Assembly (NCBI GenBank): GCA_013153895.1
Contig: JAADDN010000061.1
Coordinates: forward strand, 1-7,751
Length of the DNA: 7,751 bases
Source of the DNA: Thermoproteota archaeon
GTDB taxonomy: Archaea; Thermoproteota; Thermoprotei; Thermoproteales; Thermocladiaceae
Reading direction: 5' to 3'
How positions within the stretch are numbered: the stretch's first letter is position 1; each line of letters starts with the position of its first letter. Shown one piece after another: positions 1 through 5,089 of the stretch. The notes under the pieces were generated by a model that did no database searches, was not told the DNA's origin, and saw only the letters and a list, made by a program, of their open reading frames with translations. The position numbers were made by a program, and so were the translations under genes.

Positions 1-95
1 GAGAAAACGCATTCAAAACACTATCAAACATATACAAACACTTCAAAGAAAAACACCCAGAAATAATAGAAGAAATAAAACAAAAAATAGCGTAA
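1..95 (+). CDS. C-terminal end of an unidentified protein with a C2H2-like tail (partial)
   Basis: An open frame enters from the left edge (first whole codon at 3) and stops at TAA 93-95, giving 30 residues that begin ENAFKTLSNIYKHF and end in a lysine/glutamate-rich helix-like tail. The spacing aromatic-x8-His-x4-His (F4, H13, H18 of the visible part) fits the second half of a C2H2 zinc finger, and a K-H-P-E segment after the last His is typical of such tails. The cysteines would lie outside the window. The codon just before the first whole one reads NGA, so a Cys at exactly four residues before the Phe is excluded, which weakens the zinc-finger reading. The stretch is rich in A and C and poor in T and G, unlike the + strand genes further right. 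The gene converges on the HD gene with 45 bases between the two stop codons. That it is a real gene end is likely; its function is unknown. Confidence 0.55.
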   Translation, partial: ENAFKTLSNIYKHFKEKHPEIIEEIKQKIA

Positions 96-140
96 AACAT
101 CAAAACGTTCTTACAATAATATAAAAATTTCTTCAATATC
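96..140. terminator. Convergent intergenic region, possible bidirectional terminator
   Basis: This 45-base AT-rich spacer lies between the stop of the left-edge gene and the stop of the HD gene. It contains A5T3 at about 124-131, which reads as a short T-run on the - strand just after the HD stop, and small T-rich clusters on the + strand. Archaeal termination commonly uses such T-runs without a strong hairpin. No convincing stem-loop is visible, so the call rests on position and composition only. Confidence 0.3.
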
Positions 141-953
141 TTAAGTACAGGGTGGAAAAGTCAGGACCTCTTTTCCTCTCGATATTGCTACTAGTTCTAT
201 ATAATTACATATTCCACTCTTAAGTATCTTTGGTAGAAGAACCTTCTCTACCTGGAATATTCCAGCCCATTCTTCCATGTGGACTGTTATTCTTATAGGT
301 CTCTCAACACCTTTGCTTATCTCTACCCTCTTTATGCTAAGTGCAGATACTGAGTGAATATCGACCTTACCTAGCTTATATGGTACCCTGGCTCTTCCTT
401 CAGCCATATCTAGCCCATCTCCAACCTTCACGCATCCTGCCTCTACTGTTAGACATTCTACGTCCGTCTCTGTACAATATATTGCGTGCATGACCTCTTG
501 ACGTATGTTGTAATGCATCTTCTTGCTGTACCTACCCTTCTCAGGCAGTATCTTTGGTAGTATCCTATCTAGTATATCTTTAGCCATTAATGCTCCAGTG
601 TACTCATGTTTTTCTCTATGGACAGAGTTTCCTATATCGTGAAAGTATGCTCCTAGTAGAACTATCAGTTTAGCCTCCTCGATATCGTTACACGTACCAT
701 CTTTTATACATGACGGTATTATGTTAGCATCAAGAAGAAGAGAGAAGAGCTCTAATGCTGCTCCTGCAGCTATCTTCGCATGTGTAGGACCATGATCATT
801 ATACTTGAGTCTATGTACAGCAAACACGTTAGCAAGTCTCAGAAGCTCTTGAACTTCCTCATCCTCCTCTAAGACCTGTACTGCTCTACTTAATAATGGA
901 CTTTCACGTGCATGCTTCTCCAATAAAGCTGGTGATACAACTGCAGGACACAT
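141..953 (-). CDS. HD-domain metal-dependent phosphohydrolase
   Basis: The product is a 270-residue soluble protein of the HD superfamily, whose members use bound divalent metal to hydrolyse phosphoester bonds, often in nucleotides. Visible motifs in order are D53-H54-G-P-T-H58, the diagnostic FHDIGN with H105-D106, histidines at 112 and 116, the H156-A-I-Y segment, and V-G-D179-G-L-D182, which supplies the distal metal-ligand Asp. Together these give the H...HD...H...D pattern of an intact active site. Residues of about 200-265 form a separate beta-rich C-terminal part of unknown role. No signal peptide or membrane segment is seen. Substrate cannot be told from the sequence. The ATG at 953 is the first usable start and leaves a 28-base gap after the radical SAM gene, so it is probably the third gene of the mobA block. 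The gap contains no clear Shine-Dalgarno sequence. Confidence 0.85.
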   Translation of the reverse strand: MCPAVVSPALLEKHARESPLLSRAVQVLEEDEEVQELLRLANVFAVHRLKYNDHGPTHAKIAAGAALELFSLLLDANIIPSCIKDGTCNDIEEAKLIVLLGAYFHDIGNSVHREKHEYTGALMAKDILDRILPKILPEKGRYSKKMHYNIRQEVMHAIYCTETDVECLTVEAGCVKVGDGLDMAEGRARVPYKLGKVDIHSVSALSIKRVEISKGVERPIRITVHMEEWAGIFQVEKVLLPKILKSGICNYIELVAISRGKEVLTFPPCT

Positions 954-981
954 GCCTATGTTCTCTCTACGTACTATCTTC

Positions 982-2001
982 CTAATTAGAATAACTCGCT
1001 AGACTGCAGATAATGCACTCTGGATCCTCCTCGAGAACATCACTCTTATAGAAGTATGCTCTTGCTCTACATCCACCACATATATCCTTGAACATACATC
1101 TTGAGCAAGAACCTTTGAGATCTCTAGATGATAACCTCTTAACAATATTGCTCTCTAGTAAACTTCTTAGAGAATTTTTCTTAAGATCACCAATAACGTA
1201 TGGAAGATATGGGCATGGATATACTTCTCCTCTAGGAGATACATAGATGTATGATCTTGCAGCAATACAACCTATAGCTCTACCTTTAACAATCTTCTCA
1301 TATATGTCAGGTCTATTAATCTTCAAGAAAGGCCAGAACTGTGGTACGCATGTAGGCTTCACGTTAAGCCTACCATAACCATACTCGACAGCTCTTAGAC
1401 AGATCTCAAGTACATCCCTCATATCTAGCTTAAGATCTTCATAAGATCTTGATGCTCTACCTGTAGGAACTATATGAAATATATGAAGATGATCAACATC
1501 AAGCTTATCACAGAGATCAACCATATTCAGAACATCATCTCTATTAAACTTACATAACGTAAAATTAACCTGAACAGTAACACCATGATCGACAAAGAGC
1601 TTTATAGCCTTGATAGCTCTCTCCCATAGACCTCTAACACCCCTAAATGAGTCATGAACTTCAGGTCTAGTAGAATCTAAGCTTATAGCAACAAACTTGA
1701 GACCGGACTCCACAAGCTTGTTAACGACATCCTCATCTACAAGCAGTCCTGACGTAGCAATAGCACATGATAATCCTCTACTAGAAGCATAAGAGACTAA
1801 GTCATATATATCCTTTCTCAGTAGTGGCTCACCACCACTAAACACGAGTAATCTAGTACCAACTGATGCAATCTTATCAATTATCTTAATACAATCATCA
1901 TGAGAGAGCTCGTCAGTAGATAAATGTGAAGAGTTTCTATAACAGTGAGGACACTTAAGTACACATCTGTTAGTTACTCCAAATGATGTTAAGACTAGCA
2001 T
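982..2001 (-). CDS. Radical SAM/SPASM protein of the AhbC/AhbD/NirJ type
   Basis: This 339-residue enzyme has the radical SAM cluster motif C13-x3-C17-x2-C20 followed by aromatic Y21, and the SAM-binding S-G-G-E-P at 55-59. The C-terminal part is a SPASM domain with many cysteines: C218, C245, C263, then C299-x2-C302-x5-C308-x2-C311, and C329/C332. The block reading LKGSC, CGGCRARAY and EEDPEC closely matches the haem d1 / siroheme-route radical SAM proteins NirJ, AhbC and AhbD as I know them, and the T-C-x-P near 217-219 is also shared with that group. Those enzymes remove or shorten propionate or acetate side chains of iron tetrapyrroles. Which member this is cannot be decided by eye, and related SPASM maturases of peptides or tungsten enzymes remain possible. 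It lies 27 bases after mobA and 28 before the HD gene. All cluster-binding cysteines appear intact. Confidence 0.85.
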   Translation of the reverse strand: MLVLTSFGVTNRCVLKCPHCYRNSSHLSTDELSHDDCIKIIDKIASVGTRLLVFSGGEPLLRKDIYDLVSYASSRGLSCAIATSGLLVDEDVVNKLVESGLKFVAISLDSTRPEVHDSFRGVRGLWERAIKAIKLFVDHGVTVQVNFTLCKFNRDDVLNMVDLCDKLDVDHLHIFHIVPTGRASRSYEDLKLDMRDVLEICLRAVEYGYGRLNVKPTCVPQFWPFLKINRPDIYEKIVKGRAIGCIAARSYIYVSPRGEVYPCPYLPYVIGDLKKNSLRSLLESNIVKRLSSRDLKGSCSRCMFKDICGGCRARAYFYKSDVLEEDPECIICSLASYSN

Positions 2002-2028
2002 TATTAAGTATCTGCTACTGTAAACATC

Positions 2029-2646
2029 CTATATACATTTTACTGAGAGCTCTAAATTCTGTAAAGTATTGACGTTTAGAAAGACATTGCCGAACTTTTC
2101 TAATATTTCTTCAGCTGATATGAAGATTACTCTCCTAAGAGAAGATGCTAATGAACGTACTGGCACTCTATCCCATGTATCTGATGGATTAGTTTTTAAG
2201 AATCTGATTACTCCCTCGATATCGTATACTGCTAGGATAGGTTCTAAGTACCCGTTTCTCCATCTAGGAACTATGCACTCCACATCAGAATCTAACAGAG
2301 AGATCAGGTACTCTATGAAACTCACAGACACGTTTGGAAGATCAACTGGTAGCACAAACATGTGAGTGTACTTTCCTCTTAAGATTAATGATGCCGTAAC
2401 TATACCTGATAATGGATGCCTTATTTTGAACATATCTCTAAGCAGTATGACATCTCTCGACAATAAATAACTTAGTTTCTCATAATTTTCTTTGCATGAT
2501 ATGAAAATTTTATCAAATACTTTTCGTAACTTGTTTATCTGATACTCTATTAAGTTTCTTCCACATATCTTTATAAAATTCTTATCAATGCCTACTCTTC
2601 TTCCAAGTCCACCAGCTAGTATGATAGGTGCAACTTTTATGTACAT
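2029..2646 (-). CDS. mobA: Molybdenum cofactor guanylyltransferase-like protein (MobA family)
   Basis: The 205-residue product has the nucleotidyltransferase fold of MobA, which joins GMP from GTP to molybdopterin to make the dinucleotide cofactor of DMSO-reductase-type molybdenum or tungsten enzymes. Seen in order are the glycine-rich nucleotide loop LAGGLGRRVG at 10-19 with K22, H77-P-L-S-G-I near the middle, the metal-binding P-V-D102-L-P-N, E135-P136 in the substrate region, and F-x-N-V-N-T at 189-194. The last motif normally continues to an acidic residue (N-T-P-E-D-L in MobA proteins I recall) but here reads NTLQNL. The length is usual for the family. Other small NTP transferases share parts of this pattern, so MobA is the best but not the only reading. 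The ATG at 2646 is preceded by GGAGA too close for a normal ribosome site. It is the first gene of the - strand block. Confidence 0.8.
   Translation of the reverse strand: MYIKVAPIILAGGLGRRVGIDKNFIKICGRNLIEYQINKLRKVFDKIFISCKENYEKLSYLLSRDVILLRDMFKIRHPLSGIVTASLILRGKYTHMFVLPVDLPNVSVSFIEYLISLLDSDVECIVPRWRNGYLEPILAVYDIEGVIRFLKTNPSDTWDRVPVRSLASSLRRVIFISAEEILEKFGNVFLNVNTLQNLELSVKCI
2030..2037 (-). promoter_or_regulatory. Possible TATA box for the radical SAM gene
   Basis: Read on the - strand, TGTATATA is centred about 33 bases before the ATG at 2001, which would start a transcript with a leader of only a few bases. It overlaps the mobA stop codon. It could be a second promoter inside the block or chance AT-richness. 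Confidence 0.22.
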
Positions 2647-2692
2647 TCTCCGATACGTATATTAACATACTCTTAATCATTTAATAACGATA
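2647..2692. promoter_or_regulatory. Compact divergent promoter region between mobA and the phosphohexomutase gene
   Basis: Only 46 bases separate two start codons pointing away from each other. On the + strand, TATTAACATA (2659-2668) is centred about 29 bases before the GTG at 2693, fitting a TATA box for a leaderless transcript. On the - strand, TTATTAAAT (about 2680-2688) is centred about 38 bases before the mobA ATG, which would give a leader of about ten bases. The two boxes are close enough that the transcription machineries could compete. Start sites were inferred from spacing only. Confidence 0.45.
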
Positions 2693-4105
2693 GTGTCAGT
2701 AGAGATAATAAGATCAATCAAGTTTGGGACAGATGGTGTTAGAGGAGTCATAGATGCAGACTTTAATGAGCTAATAGTATCATCGGTAGCATATGCTGCT
2801 CTGAGATATTTTAAAAGGAAGAGAGATGTTGGTAGAGTCATAGTCAGCTACGATACTCGTAGAAAATCTGAGACTTATGCTAGAGTCATAGTTGAGGTGT
2901 GTAAGAGGTTTGGTATTGAGACGAGCATAGTCTCTAGACCAACACCAACTCCAGTAGTCTCCTGGACTGTGAGAGAGTACAAGTATGATCTTGCTTTTCA
3001 AGTGACTGCAAGTCATAATCCTCCTGAGTATAATGGTGTTAAGATAATAGATCATAATGGCTGTTCAATATCTGATGAGGATGCTGAAGAGATCATGAAG
3101 ATTCTTCAGAAGGAGAGTGAAGAGATATCTAGGTTTGTGACTACTCTACAACCATCTACTGCTCCAGACGTAGTTCTTGACCCACGTGAGAGCTATATTG
3201 AGTATGTCATATCTTCAGTACCTGCTCCTCAGAGAAAGTTGAGAATACTTTTCGATCCACTCTATGGAACAACTATAGGTTACACAGACGAGATCTTGAG
3301 AAGGTTAGGTTATGAGGTGAAGTGTATACATTATGAGTTTGATCCTAACTTTGGAGGTCTTGAACCATGTCCTGAAGGTGTTAATCTAGAGAACCTAGCT
3401 AAGCTCGTAGTAGAGTCTGGTCTTGATCTAGGCATATCTCATGATGGTGATGGTGATAGGATAGGTGTCGTAACTGGTAGAGGAAGAATACTCACAGGTA
3501 ATGAGGTTCTACTCCTCTTCGTGTATGAGTATGCTAGAAGTGGAAGAATTAGAACTGTAGCTAGGACTGTAGCAACCACGAGTCTTGTAGATAAGATATG
3601 TAGAGAATTTAACATAAAGGTCATAGAGACTCCCGTAGGAATCAAGTACATTGCTGAACTATTAGTTAAAGGAGAAGCCGACATTGGTGGTGAGGAGAGT
3701 GGTGGTGTTGCGTTTAGGTGGCATGTTCCTGAGAAAGATGGTATATACACTGCAGCTCATATATGTGATATAGAGTCTAGAGAAGGTATAGATAATCTGC
3801 TAGATGAGATATATAGGAGATATGGCATGCCCAGGTTCAGGAAACATAAGATAAAGGTTGAAGGTAATCCTAAGGAAGTGTTCTCCAAGTATAGAGATGA
3901 CATCGTTAGAGCGCTAGCTGAGTCAGGTATGTGTAGCAGTATAGTAACTATAGATGGCGTGAAGTGCGTTCTTCAAGATGGATCATGGGTCCTAGTTCGC
4001 CCAAGTGGTACAGAGCCTGTGATCAGGATATATGGAGAAGAGTACGCTAACAGTAATGTTTTTGAGAGTGTTGTGAAGATAATTGAGAATGTTATACGAC
4101 GTTGA
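2693..4105 (+). CDS. Phosphohexomutase (phosphoglucosamine / phosphomannomutase family)
   Basis: This complete 470-residue enzyme belongs to the alpha-D-phosphohexomutase superfamily, which interconverts 1- and 6-phosphates of hexoses such as glucosamine, mannose or glucose for sugar-nucleotide synthesis. All four active-site elements are visible: T-A-S107-H-N-P with the serine that carries the phosphate, the magnesium loop D251-G-D253-G-D255-R, the sugar-specificity loop G-E-E-S-G-G at 333-338, and the phosphate-binding R-P-S-G-T-E at 436-441. An F-G-T-D-G-V-R-G segment at 11-18 is the expected N-terminus, which supports the GTG at 2693 as the start. In archaea the GEESGG form occurs in enzymes of mixed specificity, so glmM, manB or pgm cannot be chosen. 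It stands alone between two promoters and is divergent from mobA, with no obvious functional link to it. Confidence 0.95.
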   Translation: MSVEIIRSIKFGTDGVRGVIDADFNELIVSSVAYAALRYFKRKRDVGRVIVSYDTRRKSETYARVIVEVCKRFGIETSIVSRPTPTPVVSWTVREYKYDLAFQVTASHNPPEYNGVKIIDHNGCSISDEDAEEIMKILQKESEEISRFVTTLQPSTAPDVVLDPRESYIEYVISSVPAPQRKLRILFDPLYGTTIGYTDEILRRLGYEVKCIHYEFDPNFGGLEPCPEGVNLENLAKLVVESGLDLGISHDGDGDRIGVVTGRGRILTGNEVLLLFVYEYARSGRIRTVARTVATTSLVDKICREFNIKVIETPVGIKYIAELLVKGEADIGGEESGGVAFRWHVPEKDGIYTAAHICDIESREGIDNLLDEIYRRYGMPRFRKHKIKVEGNPKEVFSKYRDDIVRALAESGMCSSIVTIDGVKCVLQDGSWVLVRPSGTEPVIRIYGEEYANSNVFESVVKIIENVIRR

Positions 4106-4115
4106 GAGGTTAGGC

Positions 4116-4125
4116 ATATATTATA
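4116..4125 (+). promoter_or_regulatory. TATA-like box for the zinc-ribbon / DJ-1 / CobN-like / tyrS cluster
   Basis: In the 44-base gap after the phosphohexomutase, ATATATTATA is centred about 29 bases before the ATG at 4150. Archaeal transcripts start roughly 25 bases after the box, so the message would be leaderless or nearly so. No Shine-Dalgarno sequence precedes the ATG, which agrees with this. It is the only evident promoter ahead of the four closely packed genes. Confidence 0.45.
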
Positions 4126-4149
4126 GATAAAATATCGTGAACTACACAC

Positions 4150-4446
4150 ATGAGTCGTGAGGTTGCCAGTCTCCGTAGGGTAGTCATCAAGTGTCCTAAG
4201 TGTGGAGCAATAGTCAAGGTTGATGAGATGCTGCAGCAGAATCTGCTAGCTCACACTTACATACTTTCAAGATACGTCATAGCTAGATGTCCACGATGTG
4301 GATACGTATTTGAACCAGTTACTGAAGAATACATATATGAGACGGAGAGGAATCTATCTGATAATAGGACTTATACTGCTAGCAGTAGTGGCAACGGCAA
4401 TATACTACATAGTGATAACAGGGAAAAGAACACAACAGCTCACTAG
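4150..4446 (+). CDS. Small zinc-ribbon protein with an out-of-frame tail overlap
   Basis: The first 65 residues or so carry two CxxC knuckles, C15-P-K-C18-G and C47-P-R-C50-G-Y, with about 28 residues between them, the pattern of a four-cysteine zinc ribbon. Such small proteins bind nucleic acid or partner proteins; no specific family is recognised. After about residue 65 the product becomes a Ser/Asn/Thr-rich hydrophilic tail ending near N-T-T-A-H. This tail is read from the same DNA that in the next frame encodes the membrane anchor of the DJ-1 protein, and it looks like a shadow of that sequence. Either the two genes truly overlap by about 110 bases, or the ribbon domain belongs to the front of the DJ-1 protein and a frameshift (natural or a sequence error) separates them. 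The ribbon itself is credible; the C-terminal end is doubtful. Confidence 0.65.
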   Translation: MSREVASLRRVVIKCPKCGAIVKVDEMLQQNLLAHTYILSRYVIARCPRCGYVFEPVTEEYIYETERNLSDNRTYTASSSGNGNILHSDNREKNTTAH

Positions 4447-5089
4447 TAAGCCAGGAACTAGAGGTAACGTACTTGTAATATTGTACCCATACTTTAGATG
4501 GGAAGAATATTACTCAGTTTTTAAAGTACTTAAAGAACATGGGTTCAACATAATTGTACTATGTATGACATATAGAGATAACATAGTTGGAGTAGATCTG
4601 AAAGGTAGGACTCACATAGTAAACTGTAACATTCACTTTCCCATAGGTAAACTAAACTATAGTAACTATAAGGCAGTAGTGTTCGTAGGAGGTCCAGGAC
4701 TCTACTGTGTACTTGACTATCATGCTCATGAGTTAGGTCTATACAAGCTAGATACTTGGTGTAGAGATATGTTGAAGAATTATCTTGAAAATAGTGAGAC
4801 TTTTCTTAAAGTTGGTATTGAGATAGCGAGAAAAATGTACATGAGTGGTCATGTTGTTGCTGCTATATGTGTAGCACCTGTTATATTATGTATGTCAGGT
4901 TTGTTAAAAGATAGACCATTCACGATGTATAGATGTGATGTAACGTTGAGGTTAGTGAGATATTATGGATGTACAGATCTGTCTAATAGTCCTGTAGTGA
5001 AGATAGGTAAGATCGTTACAGGTTGTGGACCTGAAGCTGCTCAAGAGTTTGCAGAGACTATTTTGAAAGTTCTTGAGAACGTTAAGTGA
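4337..5089 (+). CDS. Membrane-anchored DJ-1/PfpI-family protein
   Basis: Starting at ATG 4337 the product is 250 residues. Its N-terminus M-R-R-R is followed by one hydrophobic segment (about residues 5-27), which fits a signal anchor with the arginines inside and the rest outside the membrane. The remainder is a DJ-1/PfpI fold: a first beta strand N-V-L-V-I-L, a W-E-E pair at 55-57 able to supply the conserved acidic residue, V-F-V-G-G-P-G near 115-121, and the nucleophile elbow A-A-I-C178-V-A-P. PfpI proteases carry His after this Cys; here it is Val, so protease activity is not indicated. The end, T-G-C-G-P-E-A-A-Q-E-F-A, also fits the family, which includes peptidases, glyoxalases, deglycase-like and chaperone members. 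A GTG at 4298 is open in the same frame but its extra 13 codons overlay the second zinc-ribbon knuckle, so I prefer the ATG. It overlaps the CobN-like gene by 17 bases. Confidence 0.8.
   Translation: MRRRGIYLIIGLILLAVVATAIYYIVITGKRTQQLTSKPGTRGNVLVILYPYFRWEEYYSVFKVLKEHGFNIIVLCMTYRDNIVGVDLKGRTHIVNCNIHFPIGKLNYSNYKAVVFVGGPGLYCVLDYHAHELGLYKLDTWCRDMLKNYLENSETFLKVGIEIARKMYMSGHVVAAICVAPVILCMSGLLKDRPFTMYRCDVTLRLVRYYGCTDLSNSPVVKIGKIVTGCGPEAAQEFAETILKVLENVK

Noticed and set aside
96..140. A hairpin terminator or small RNA in the convergent gap.
   Set aside because: No stem of useful length could be drawn by eye; only T-rich runs are present.
2069..2365. A 98-codon + strand open frame opposite the mobA gene.
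   Set aside because: It lies wholly antisense to a gene with clear MobA motifs, has no recognisable domain and no promoter or neighbour supporting it.
3439..3750. A 103-codon - strand open frame inside the phosphohexomutase gene, rich in Pro, Ser, Leu and Thr.
   Set aside because: Its composition is the antisense shadow of the conserved glycine/aspartate motifs; the + strand gene is certain.
4298..4336. GTG 4298 as start of the DJ-1 protein, adding 13 residues.
   Set aside because: These codons overlay the second zinc-ribbon knuckle in another frame, and the ATG at 4337 begins directly at the arginine-rich front of the membrane segment.
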